The notes beneath the pieces were generated by a model that saw nothing but the letters and a program-made list of their open reading frames with translations, did not search any database and had not been told where the DNA came from. This document shows positions 20,677 to 28,716 of a stretch of 32,010 nt of DNA, one piece after another (within the stretch, counting starts at the first letter, position 1; every line of letters starts with the position of its first letter). The position numbers were made by a program, and so were the translations under genes. This DNA is from a virus, in IMG/VR virus record IMGVR_UViG_3300043571_000203, positions 1-32,010 of that record; one strand, written 5' to 3'.

Positions 20677-21473
20677 TGGCAACCGTCAGCACAAAATTCC
20701 GTACGACCAGCGGTGACCAGAACCAGCGGCAGATCGGCTACGTGGTCAAGGATGCGCTATCGGACATCGACGCGCTGGATGCCCTTGAAATCGCAGCGCC
20801 GGCGACCTACGACGGTCTGACCAGGTCTGGCATTTCAATCGAAGAAATCAAGTGGCCGAGCACGTGGGATGCCACGGTCACCTACACGCGCGCAGATAGA
20901 ACGCCAGCCGAGACGGGGTCTACCGAATTCAGCTTCGACATCGCGCTGGACTCTCAGCGCATTCTGACCAGCAATAGCACAATCAGCCGCTATGTGCCGA
21001 CTGGCGGTGCGCTAACGGACTTCCAGAAGGCAATCAATGTCGATTCAGACGGCGTGGCAGGCGGCGTCGATATTCGCGTTCCCACATCGGCATTTACGCT
21101 CAGTTACTACCCTGCAGTGGCGATTGTCACGACGAACTACCAGAAGGCCGTTAGGGACCTGTGTGGCAAGGTGAACAGCACGACGTTCCGTGGCCACGCG
21201 GCAGGCGAGGTAATGTTTGTCGGATGCTCTGGCAAGGCACGGAATGTGACTGACTGGGAGTTGTCCTACCGCTTCGAGGTCAAGCCTAACCGCACCGGCA
21301 TTACGATCGGCAACATTACCGGCATTGCCGTCGACGGCTGGGACGTGCTCTGGGTGTACTACGGCAAGGCCACGGACGGCACCAGCAACCGCTACATACA
21401 GAAGGCGGTGCAGGTCAACGTCGAGCGAGTCTATGACCGTGCAGACTTCGCCACAGTCCTGGGGGTCAGCTGA
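20676..21473 (+). CDS. Distal tail / minor tail structural protein
   Basis: The 265-residue protein starts in a TAATG overlap with the tape measure and ends in a TGATG overlap with the next gene. The N-terminus contains Q-I-G-Y-V-V-K-D-A. The body is rich in beta strands with many Thr and Asp residues, and the end has W-D-V-L-W-V-Y-Y-G-K-A and Q-V-N-V-E-R-V-Y-D. Position right after the tape measure indicates a tail-tip or distal tail component, but no family is named with certainty. Confidence 0.65.
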   Translation: MATVSTKFRTTSGDQNQRQIGYVVKDALSDIDALDALEIAAPATYDGLTRSGISIEEIKWPSTWDATVTYTRADRTPAETGSTEFSFDIALDSQRILTSNSTISRYVPTGGALTDFQKAINVDSDGVAGGVDIRVPTSAFTLSYYPAVAIVTTNYQKAVRDLCGKVNSTTFRGHAAGEVMFVGCSGKARNVTDWELSYRFEVKPNRTGITIGNITGIAVDGWDVLWVYYGKATDGTSNRYIQKAVQVNVERVYDRADFATVLGVS

Positions 21474-22231
21474 TGACCATTCCACGTGTAAACCGCGGCG
21501 AAGGGGTCGGAAAGTACCTGACGGCCGAGACATGGAATTCGTTCGTTGACGCCGCGAACTACCACAAAATGCGGACCGACCAGAACACGCAATTCGTGTT
21601 CAGCGAGGCCGAGACGCCGGCGCACACGGTCATGGTCAAGAACAACAGCGGAGCAGCGCGTGACCGGGGAGAAGTACTTGGTCTTGACGGGCCGATCATC
21701 ACCAATGCACAGAACCTTGACGTCTTTAAAACCCGAATAGGATTTAACGGGATAACGCCAACTGCCAGTCATCACGGACAATTTTGCGTACTGCAGGAGT
21801 CGATTCCCGCAGGTGAGATTGGGCTGGCGTCGCTGACCGGAACCGTGGTCTGCCAGGTGCAGATCAACTACACGTTCCTGACGCGTTGCGACGTCGAGGC
21901 GACCTACACGCAGAGACTCTACGCGAAACCAAACGGCTCGGCACAGATCCTATGGGCGGAGGCTGGCACTGGCAACAAGTGGGCAATCGTGCGGCTTGGA
22001 GCGAACCGCGATGCCGTAGTGCTCGGCAAGACGACCGCGCCAGTCACTGTCGGATCGACGGCAAATTCGATAGCTGTCTGGCATGGTGGAGTTGCCACGG
22101 GTCTCTCGCTCAGCGGTGTGCGATTCGACTGGATGACCGGCAACGAGCAGATCAGCAGCGGCAAGCAGGTGCTGTGCACCTGGTTCGCCGACGAGAAGGT
22201 GTGGCGGATTACAGGGGCAGAATGCGAATAG
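21473..22231 (+). CDS. Tail structural protein, function unknown
   Basis: This 252-residue product has Y-L-T-A-E-T-W-N-S-F-V-D-A-A-N near the start. A beta-rich body follows (V-M-V-K-N-N-S-G, G-Q-F-C-V-L-Q-E-S-I-P-A-G, G-L-A-S-L-T-G-T-V-V-C-Q-V) and the end is W-F-A-D-E-K-V-W-R-I-T-G-A. It lies between the distal tail gene and the membrane-protein cassette. It reads as a structural beta protein of the tail tip or its side; the exact role is not recognisable. Confidence 0.55.
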   Translation: MTIPRVNRGEGVGKYLTAETWNSFVDAANYHKMRTDQNTQFVFSEAETPAHTVMVKNNSGAARDRGEVLGLDGPIITNAQNLDVFKTRIGFNGITPTASHHGQFCVLQESIPAGEIGLASLTGTVVCQVQINYTFLTRCDVEATYTQRLYAKPNGSAQILWAEAGTGNKWAIVRLGANRDAVVLGKTTAPVTVGSTANSIAVWHGGVATGLSLSGVRFDWMTGNEQISSGKQVLCTWFADEKVWRITGAECE

Positions 22232-22242
22232 GGGGACGAGCA

Positions 22243-22548
22243 ATGACAGACTTACTCAATGCGGTCAAGTTGTTCCGCGCTGCGCTCGCGGCCGGCGATC
22301 AGAAGGGAATCAGGATCGCCGCCGCGGGCTTGCTTATCGCCATCGGCGAGGCGTGGCAACTGATCGAGAATGGCATACCGTTTGGCGACGCTGACGAAAG
22401 CGGAGTTGAGACGACGACGGAGCTGGTCGGTGCAATCGAGGACCTCGGCGGAGACGTGCCGGTCGAAGGCGGTCTGCTGCTGTCGATTCTGCTGCCGATC
22501 CTGCTGCGGCTGATAGCTGAGAAAATCTCGGAGGAAGGCGATGGCTGA
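22243..22548 (+). CDS. Small protein with C-terminal hydrophobic helix
   Basis: The 101-residue product has an amphipathic N-terminal helix, an Ala/Ile-rich stretch (I-R-I-A-A-A-G-L-L-I-A-I-G), an acidic middle, and a hydrophobic end (L-L-L-S-I-L-L-P-I-L-L-R-L-I-A) followed by a charged tail. It could be a membrane-anchored accessory of the following holin-like gene, with which it overlaps by 8 bases. ATG 22243 follows GGGGGACGAG. No family is recognised. Confidence 0.6.
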   Translation: MTDLLNAVKLFRAALAAGDQKGIRIAAAGLLIAIGEAWQLIENGIPFGDADESGVETTTELVGAIEDLGGDVPVEGGLLLSILLPILLRLIAEKISEEGDG

Positions 22549-22840
22549 GTTTTTTAAGGCGCTGCTCGATCCGCGTGTTATCGACGCCGTCAAGAATATC
22601 GGCATCCCAACCGTAATTCTCGGGATGCTGATGCTTGGCATCTACCGCGCGTCAACGTGGTCTGGCGAGCACGTTCTGAAGCCGCTGGTGACACAACAGA
22701 TCCTCTTCATGGAGGAAGTCGCCGCCGCCTCAAAAAAAAACAGCGAGACACTCGAGCAGATGGGCAATGCAATCGACAAATTGCAGGAGGCCGCTGAGAT
22801 ACAGACCAAGACCCTGGAGCGTGTAAGTGAGCCCAAGTAG
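22541..22840 (+). CDS. Holin-like small membrane protein with one span and coiled coil
   Basis: The 99-residue protein has one likely transmembrane helix (about 19-36, I-G-I-P-T-V-I-L-G-M-L-M-L-G-I-Y). A helical coiled coil rich in Glu, Lys and Gln follows (E-E-V-A-A-A-S-K-K-N-S-E-T-L-E-Q). Such size and topology fit small phage membrane proteins of lysis cassettes, and the next two genes encode a secreted protein and a peptidase. A holin role is inferred from context. GGAGG lies 8 bases before the ATG. Confidence 0.5.
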   Translation: MAEFFKALLDPRVIDAVKNIGIPTVILGMLMLGIYRASTWSGEHVLKPLVTQQILFMEEVAAASKKNSETLEQMGNAIDKLQEAAEIQTKTLERVSEPK

Positions 22841-23504
22841 GCTTCGCGACCAACTGCTGGCCCTTGCCGTGATCCTCGTGATCTGCGGCACCATGTGCGC
22901 GCTGGCTGCGGCCGGCGAGACGCAGCGGGTTCTCGTGCGTCCCGGCCTGGTCGAGATCCGCCTGCCTGATGCGGTCGCTGAGGGTTCCGACATCACGTGG
23001 GAGGCTCGCGAACCCCTCACGCTCGACTACCGCAGCTACGAGGGCGGCACGGTTCTGGTGACGTACATGACCAGCGGGCAGGCCGTCCTGGTCTCCGACG
23101 TGATCGACTGGCAGGCCAAGAAGCGCGACCGGACCACGTGGATTCTCTTTGTGCAGGCCGGACCAGGCCCAGGGCCTGCCCCTGGCCCCACAGTGCCCCC
23201 AGGAATCGCTCAAGACGTCTGCAAGGCTGCACAGTCGATCGCTCAGCCGCAGGTCGCCAGACGCTTCGCAGAGGCCTTCCGCACGGCATCGTCCGAGATT
23301 GGAGCGGGTCGCCTGCGAACACTCGACGAGGTCAAGGCGCGAATTCTTGAGCTGTGCAAGGGCATCGCACCAGGTGCAGCACCTTGGCAGGCTGTGGGCA
23401 CCATGATCGGTCAGCATCTCAACGCGCAGGCCAAAACGCCCGCGGAGGCCAAGCAGGTCTTCGACCAGGTCGTTCTGGGCCTAGAAGCCGCGGGAGGTGC
23501 CTGA
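22827..23504 (+). CDS. Secreted or membrane-anchored protein with signal sequence and Pro/Gly linker
   Basis: The 225-residue protein starts at GTG 22827, overlapping the previous gene by 14 bases. It has a signal sequence (basic start R-L-R-D, hydrophobic L-L-A-L-A-V-I-L-V-I-C-G-T, Ala-rich cleavage zone near residues 27-30). An exported beta-rich domain (about 32-108) and a linker G-P-G-P-G-P-A-P-G-P come next, followed by a helical C-terminal domain with two Cys residues. It probably acts in the envelope with the adjacent peptidase. The family is not recognised. Confidence 0.65.
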   Translation: MSPSRLRDQLLALAVILVICGTMCALAAAGETQRVLVRPGLVEIRLPDAVAEGSDITWEAREPLTLDYRSYEGGTVLVTYMTSGQAVLVSDVIDWQAKKRDRTTWILFVQAGPGPGPAPGPTVPPGIAQDVCKAAQSIAQPQVARRFAEAFRTASSEIGAGRLRTLDEVKARILELCKGIAPGAAPWQAVGTMIGQHLNAQAKTPAEAKQVFDQVVLGLEAAGGA

Positions 23505-24448
23505 TGGACCACGAGGGCTGGATCCCGTACTCCGAACGCACTACCGGCCAGCAGCTGCTCAGCGACGACTTCCTGGAGTCGCGACCGATCTTCGGCGAGA
23601 CCGGCACCGTGGAGCTGCCAGAGCACGCCCTGCTGTACGACCTGGAGAAGCGTGCCACGGGAGCCCTCCTGCCGCGAATCTGGCAGCAGGAAGGAAGCTG
23701 CGTAGGGGCAGCTGGTGCCCGTGCCTACGCTCAGTCGATCTGCGGTGACCTGGTGCACCGAAAGACGACCGAGGAGGTCAAGGTCATCTTTCCTTGGGCT
23801 ACCTGGGGCATCGGTCGCCGGATCGCCGGTTTGAACCGCCGAGGCGGCGGGTCGTTCGGCGCGGCGCAGGCCAAGGCGGTCAGTACGTGGGGGATGCTTG
23901 CCGCCGACGATCCGCGGCTTCCGCAACCGACCGACAAGCTCGGCTGGCTTGTCTGGTCCGCCAAGATCGAGCTCGACTACAGCGTGCCGGCCAAGTGGCC
24001 TGTGGCGGAAAGCACGCTGGCCCCAACCGCCAGTGAACACCAGATGGAATACGTGGCGCGCATCACCAGCTGGGAGGCTTTGCTGCAGGCCTTTGCGCAA
24101 GGCTACTCGGTCACCTGCGCGTCGATGTTCGGAACCAAGCCTCGCGTGAAGGACGGCGTACTCCTGGGACCTTGGAACGACAGCTGGGCGCATCAGATGT
24201 CATGGTCTGGCTACTACACGCACAAAGTGCTGGGACCGCTAATCGCAGTCGACAACCAGTGGGGACCTGCAGCGCATGGCGACTGCCCGCTGCTCGCCTC
24301 GATGGGTGTCCGCGGCTCGTTCTGGATCGACGAGAAGACCACGAAGAAGCTGCTGGCCAGCGACGACGCCGAAATCTTCGCGCACGGAAATTCAGAGGAC
24401 TGGCCTGTACGGTCAATCGACTGGGGCAGTCTTGGGATGGGTTCTTAA
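23504..24448 (+). CDS. Papain-like cysteine peptidase (C1-type)
   Basis: The 314-residue protein shows the papain-fold triad in the expected order: Q-Q-E-G-S-C-V-G (Cys66, with Gln61/62 for the oxyanion hole), S-W-A-H-Q-M (His230) and V-D-N-Q-W-G (Asn251, the N-x-W-G motif). C1-type enzymes cleave peptide bonds; a phage version could attack host proteins, mature virion parts or cut wall cross-links. It has no signal sequence of its own and follows the secreted protein gene with a TGATG overlap. It sits between tail genes, not near the capsid protease. The biochemical class is strong; the target is unknown. Confidence 0.82.
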   Translation: MDHEGWIPYSERTTGQQLLSDDFLESRPIFGETGTVELPEHALLYDLEKRATGALLPRIWQQEGSCVGAAGARAYAQSICGDLVHRKTTEEVKVIFPWATWGIGRRIAGLNRRGGGSFGAAQAKAVSTWGMLAADDPRLPQPTDKLGWLVWSAKIELDYSVPAKWPVAESTLAPTASEHQMEYVARITSWEALLQAFAQGYSVTCASMFGTKPRVKDGVLLGPWNDSWAHQMSWSGYYTHKVLGPLIAVDNQWGPAAHGDCPLLASMGVRGSFWIDEKTTKKLLASDDAEIFAHGNSEDWPVRSIDWGSLGMGS

Positions 24449-24463
24449 CTAAAGGAATATGAC

Positions 24464-24637
24464 ATGAAGAAGCTGATGATCCTCGCCGCCGCGTTGCTTT
24501 TCGCCGTTCCCGCCGAGGGCGGCATCCTGTTTCGTCACCGCGCTGTAGCGGTCAGCAAGAGCAAGGTGGTTGCGGGCGGGCCTGCGTGCGGCGCTGCTCG
24601 CTGCCGCGTGGTGGCTGGCGTTCGCGTCTGCAACTGA
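24464..24637 (+). CDS. 57-residue secreted Cys-containing protein
   Basis: The small frame starts at ATG 24464 with AAAGGA as ribosome site 7 bases upstream. It has a short signal sequence (K-K-L-M-I-L-A-A-A-L-L-F-A-V-P-A, cleaved near residue 17), a basic middle, and a tail with three Cys (C-G-A-A-R-C near 42-47, and the penultimate residue). An intrinsic terminator follows at 24673-24706. Similar tiny secreted Cys proteins are common in Planctomycetota, which hints at the host. The role is unknown. Confidence 0.62.
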   Translation: MKKLMILAAALLFAVPAEGGILFRHRAVAVSKSKVVAGGPACGAARCRVVAGVRVCN

Positions 24638-24672
24638 GTCAAGCCGGTCGCGCCTCACCCCTCGCGCCGGCG

Positions 24673-24706
24673 GCCGCGCCGGGTCCGTCCCCCTGGCGCG
24701 GCTTTT
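24673..24706 (+). terminator. Intrinsic terminator closing the peptidase cassette
   Basis: GCCGCGCC (24673-24680) pairs with GGCGCGGC (24695-24702), followed by TTTT. It separates the membrane/peptidase cassette from the next virion genes, so those genes need read-through or another promoter. Confidence 0.72.
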
Positions 24707-24723
24707 AAACACGGAGAAACGAT

Positions 24724-25170
24724 ATGGCAACGCACTGGTACGGTAAGGGTGTTCTCAAGATCGTGAACGGATCGATCGACCTCGACACCGACACGCTGAA
24801 GGTCATGCTGGTCAACGACAGCTACACGAGCGACAAGGATCACGAGTTCGTGTCGTCAGTCAGCTCCAATGAAATTAGCGTCTCTGGCTACAGCGGCGGC
24901 TTTGGTGGTGCAGGCCGAAAGACTGCCACCGTCGCAACGCAGTACAACGCCACCAGCGATCGTGTCGAGGTCGTCATCAACGACATCACCTGGTCGTCAC
25001 TGCAGAGTGGTGCCACGATCGGCGCGGCGATCCTGATCAAGGAAGTCACGAACGACGCCGCATCGCCCGTAATTGCCATCTGGGACTTTACCACGAACGT
25101 CGCCACGAACGGCGGCGACTTCACGATGGACTTCAACGGCACGACGGGCAACCTGTACCTGACGGTCTAA
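24724..25170 (+). CDS. Virion structural protein (small beta-rich family)
   Basis: The 148-residue product contains L-D-T-D-T-L-K-V-M-L-V-N-D-S-Y-T-S-D-K-D-H-E-F-V, then G-G-A-G-R-K-T-A-T-V-A and W-S-S-L-Q-S-G-A-T-I-G-A-A. This motif set is seen in small phage structural proteins of unknown position in the virion. GGAGAAACGAT precedes the ATG after the terminator. The beta content and low charge fit a virion component. Confidence 0.65.
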   Translation: MATHWYGKGVLKIVNGSIDLDTDTLKVMLVNDSYTSDKDHEFVSSVSSNEISVSGYSGGFGGAGRKTATVATQYNATSDRVEVVINDITWSSLQSGATIGAAILIKEVTNDAASPVIAIWDFTTNVATNGGDFTMDFNGTTGNLYLTV

Positions 25171-25179
25171 GAGGGCACC

Positions 25180-26394
25180 ATGCCTAAGTTTGGAACCTAC
25201 GCGCTGATCGACGCCGCCGGCGTCAGCGACTTGACCAAGGTCGAATTCGTCGTCAAGGACAGCCACACGGGCACCGCGACGAAGCGAATCAACCTTGCAC
25301 AGGTCGAGGACTTGGTCGGCGGCGGCCAGCAGATTGTCGAGAAGCTGACGATCAGCGGCGGCACCATTACCAGCATCAACGCCGGCACCGCGGCGTCTGG
25401 TTCCGTGCTGAACACCTCGCAGGGCTGGAACGTCGCCGGAACCCGCTTTGTAGGCTGGCGGCTAAACGTGACCGATACCAACTCGGCCACCAACAGCTCG
25501 CTCCTAGAACTGGCGGTCGGCAGTATCAGCAGGTTTGACGTCTCAAAAGGCGGAACGGTCACCGCCGCCGGCGACATCAAAAGCGGTGCCAATGTCTGCG
25601 CGAACGCGAGCACGGCCAACCTGCTCGGATTCACTGACGGGACCGCGTTTTACTACGACGGCTCCAACTGCATTGGCCAGCGAGCAGGAACGGCAGCACA
25701 GAAGCTGTCGATCTACAACGCCAGGGCCAGCAGCAACGACTGGGAACGGCTCGCCCTCGACTGGCGAACCACAGCAAACGAGGCCCGCGTCGGGACCGAA
25801 AAGTCCGGGGCAGGCGTCGCCCGCGACCTGGTGCTGATCACCGACGGCACGGTCAGGCTCCGCCTAGACTCGACCGGGCCGGTAACCATAAACGAGGCCT
25901 ACACGCTTCCGACCACTGATGGCGCGAACGGTCATGTCCTCGCGACCAACGGTGCCGGTACTGTCTCGTGGACCGCAGCTGCGGGCGGCGGCACTACCAG
26001 CATCTATGCGACGATGAACCGCACCGGCCACGGCCTGACCAATACCGCGTTGGGCAAGCCTGTGTTTGTGTACGGCATTTTGGACGACACTGACGCCACC
26101 GAATTTCCGACCGGCGTCGTCGCCGAGATCGTCAACGCCAACGAGTTCAAGTACGCCAAGTCAGGCGACACTCTGAACATCGCCGCGGCACTGATCGCTG
26201 GCAACTACGTGATCGCCACCGACACGCGGTTTCTGTACTGGGACGCAAGCAACAACAACGGCAACGGCAAATACGTCACCGAGAAGCCGGTCGACAGCGA
26301 TCCGACGCTCGGGCCAATCCTCCTGGTCAATAGCTACGCCAACGCCACACAGACCTATAACGTGACCGTCCTGGCCACTGGAGTGCTGCCGTAA
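25180..26394 (+). CDS. Tail fibre-like protein
   Basis: The 404-residue protein starts with a short conserved N-terminus (M-P-K-F-G-T-Y-A-L-I-D-A-A-G). Long beta stretches rich in Gly, Ala, Thr, Asn and Ser follow, including repeated I-T-S-I-N-A-G-T and G-A-G-T-V-S-W-T-A-A-A. The region D-I-K-S-G-A-N-V-C-A-N-A-S-T-A-N-L-L-G-F with F-Y-Y-D-G-S resembles tail-fibre shaft segments seen before receptor-binding domains. It is followed, with a TAATG overlap, by the spike gene. Trimeric fibre assembly is inferred. Confidence 0.65.
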   Translation: MPKFGTYALIDAAGVSDLTKVEFVVKDSHTGTATKRINLAQVEDLVGGGQQIVEKLTISGGTITSINAGTAASGSVLNTSQGWNVAGTRFVGWRLNVTDTNSATNSSLLELAVGSISRFDVSKGGTVTAAGDIKSGANVCANASTANLLGFTDGTAFYYDGSNCIGQRAGTAAQKLSIYNARASSNDWERLALDWRTTANEARVGTEKSGAGVARDLVLITDGTVRLRLDSTGPVTINEAYTLPTTDGANGHVLATNGAGTVSWTAAAGGGTTSIYATMNRTGHGLTNTALGKPVFVYGILDDTDATEFPTGVVAEIVNANEFKYAKSGDTLNIAAALIAGNYVIATDTRFLYWDASNNNGNGKYVTEKPVDSDPTLGPILLVNSYANATQTYNVTVLATGVLP

Positions 26395-28709
26395 TGTCTG
26401 CACTAGCCTTCAAAAAACGACGCAGCGACATCGTCGAGATCATCGGCACTGGCAATGCCAGCGTGGACACGGCGAACCTGCAGGCGGCGGTGGCGGCCGC
26501 GAACACCAACAACAAGCCGGTCATCTTTTACGTCAGTGGCTCGGTCTACCTAAATGCAGCAGTGACCATCACCGCGCCAATTTCGTGGACCTTTGCTCCG
26601 AATGGCGAACTGGTGCGTGCTACAACCGGCGCGTACATCATTTACAACAGCACCACGCCGCCCTGGGACGCCGGCACCAGTTACGACATGACGGCGACGG
26701 CAGTCGGTGATAGTGTGCTGGTCAGTCCTAATCTGGCACTTGCTGTGGGCGACTACGTGGCCATCTGGGCGCAGAACGAAGTCACCGCGCCGGACCTCAC
26801 GCCACACAGCACTAATGACAAGTTCGTGCCAGCCGAGATTCACCGCATCGCTCGCGTGGTCACTGGTGACGCCACGCGATATGTGACTAACGACCGCTGC
26901 GACGACGCCTGCACCACGTATCCGCGCATTCGCAAGCTGACGATGACCAGCGGCGTGCGCATCGACGGCATGAAGTGCAGGGCACTTCCTGGTGCGTTCA
27001 GCGACGCGTCTTTCCTGATCTTTGGCTACTGCGCGGACCTGGAGCTGCGGAACTGCAGCTTTGGACCGCTCGCTCCAGGGCCAATCGCGTTTTTCTGCTG
27101 TTACGACGTCCGGCGAATCGGCCTGACGTTTAGCGACGTGGAAAACCCGAACACCAACCTGATGACTGCCAACGGCGGAGCCTATGGCATCCTTGACCAG
27201 GTGGTGACGCGAGCCCAGCTGGTAGACTCGACGTTTGGGACTGTGCGGCACGCCTACACAACCGGCGCAGCCTACCGGCGCTGGAGTGCTGGACTAACCG
27301 TGTTTGCGAACGAGCTGCGCAGCCAGGGACTGCGCATTTACCGCGCAAACAGCGCAGGAACCACTGGTGGCACGGCACCGACGCACGCAAACGGCACCGC
27401 CTCGGACGGGTCGATTACATGGACCTACATTTCCACCGGTCGCTACCGGAGCGGAACCGTCAGGGACTTTCGCGTTGCTCGCTGCATGGCCGGCAACAAC
27501 GGCGTGCAGACAGCTAGTTCGACGCAAGGCACGCCGAACGGCACGTGGTCAGGACTGTCGCCGTTCGACACTCACTCGGAGGCAATCCGCGGCGTGTTCG
27601 AGGGCAATCAGCTCCGCATGCCGAACGAGACCGGCAACATCGGCTTCACAATCAGAGGCCGAAACATCGTCATCTCGAACAACACGGTCTACGGCGGCAG
27701 CCAGACCATTCCGGTGCAGATGCAGAGCAGCAACTGCACGGTGGTTAACAACACGTTCATCGGTGGCCACCGCTGCGAGATCATCGACAAGGAAAGCGTG
27801 AACCCGAACTTGAAGAACGTGCGGTTCATCGGCAACAGGTTCATCGACTTCTATAACCCCGGAGTCATCGTCTACAACGGGCTCTACCACGTAATCGACA
27901 ACAACGACTTCATCAACTGCGGCTACCTGTTCAATAACTCACCTAACATTTTTTCGTGTGCACTGCTTCTAAAGTCAGGCGGGCATCGCGTGACAAACAA
28001 TCGAATGCCGAAGTATGCCAACAAGCTCTCGATTGGGCTGGATGGCACGAACGCGGCCAGCGTCACCGCTGAAAACAACGTCATGTCCGGCTACGGCGAC
28101 TGGAACGATGGCGTTCGTCATCCCATGTGGGAGGCGGGAAAGGCAGTTTCACTGTATGACATGTTCTGGGTCGACGACCGAGAATATCGCGTGACTGCGA
28201 TCAATCAGCAGGTGTCTGGTGGAGTCACGGGGAATGCAGCGCCAAGCCATTACGAAGCCAGCGCGACACTCTCTGGCGTTACGTACCAGTACGTAAGGCT
28301 GATCGACCAAGGCAGCTACGCACACGCCGCACGGAAGTGGATGCCAAAAAACGGGTTCGCCGGCGCGTCGGTCATCTACATCTCAAACCACGGTTTGACC
28401 AGCCAGGAGCGCTACCAGCCGATCAACGACGACGGCTCTGTGCTCGACAACTTGTCGGAACCTAAGAGCAAGATGATCCTCCTCGATGTGGTGAACGAGA
28501 ACACCGTGATCGCTGCCCACAGCGGCGACAAGTTTGAAACGACGGCGTACTACATCAACGCCAGCTTTTCGATGACGCAGCCGGTCGACCTTTACTGGGA
28601 CAGCGTCAACCTGAACTACAAGACAACAGCGCCGGCCAACAATGTGGCTAACCCAGTTTTGCGCGCGCTGTTCTATGATTTCGAGCAGATCCGACTCCTC
28701 GTGCTGTAG
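26394..28709 (+). CDS. Tail spike with right-handed beta-helix and two inserted repeat domains
   Basis: The 771-residue protein has an N-terminal D-T-A-N-L-Q-A-A-V-A-A-A-N segment, typical of pectate-lyase-like spikes. Short repeated turns with N-N-T-V, N-N-x-F and N-N-D-F patterns follow, forming a right-handed beta-helix. Spikes bind and often degrade surface polysaccharide. Around 296-346 lies an insert with I-Y-R-A-N-S-A-G-T-T-G-G-T-A-P-T-H and D-G-S-I-T-W-T-Y, a known small module of phage receptor proteins. A weaker copy lies around 577-630 (Y-R-V-T, G-N-A-A-P-S-H, Y-Q-Y-V). Catalytic residues were not identified. Confidence 0.78.
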   Translation: MSALAFKKRRSDIVEIIGTGNASVDTANLQAAVAAANTNNKPVIFYVSGSVYLNAAVTITAPISWTFAPNGELVRATTGAYIIYNSTTPPWDAGTSYDMTATAVGDSVLVSPNLALAVGDYVAIWAQNEVTAPDLTPHSTNDKFVPAEIHRIARVVTGDATRYVTNDRCDDACTTYPRIRKLTMTSGVRIDGMKCRALPGAFSDASFLIFGYCADLELRNCSFGPLAPGPIAFFCCYDVRRIGLTFSDVENPNTNLMTANGGAYGILDQVVTRAQLVDSTFGTVRHAYTTGAAYRRWSAGLTVFANELRSQGLRIYRANSAGTTGGTAPTHANGTASDGSITWTYISTGRYRSGTVRDFRVARCMAGNNGVQTASSTQGTPNGTWSGLSPFDTHSEAIRGVFEGNQLRMPNETGNIGFTIRGRNIVISNNTVYGGSQTIPVQMQSSNCTVVNNTFIGGHRCEIIDKESVNPNLKNVRFIGNRFIDFYNPGVIVYNGLYHVIDNNDFINCGYLFNNSPNIFSCALLLKSGGHRVTNNRMPKYANKLSIGLDGTNAASVTAENNVMSGYGDWNDGVRHPMWEAGKAVSLYDMFWVDDREYRVTAINQQVSGGVTGNAAPSHYEASATLSGVTYQYVRLIDQGSYAHAARKWMPKNGFAGASVIYISNHGLTSQERYQPINDDGSVLDNLSEPKSKMILLDVVNENTVIAAHSGDKFETTAYYINASFSMTQPVDLYWDSVNLNYKTTAPANNVANPVLRALFYDFEQIRLLVL

Positions 28710-28716
28710 GTGACCT

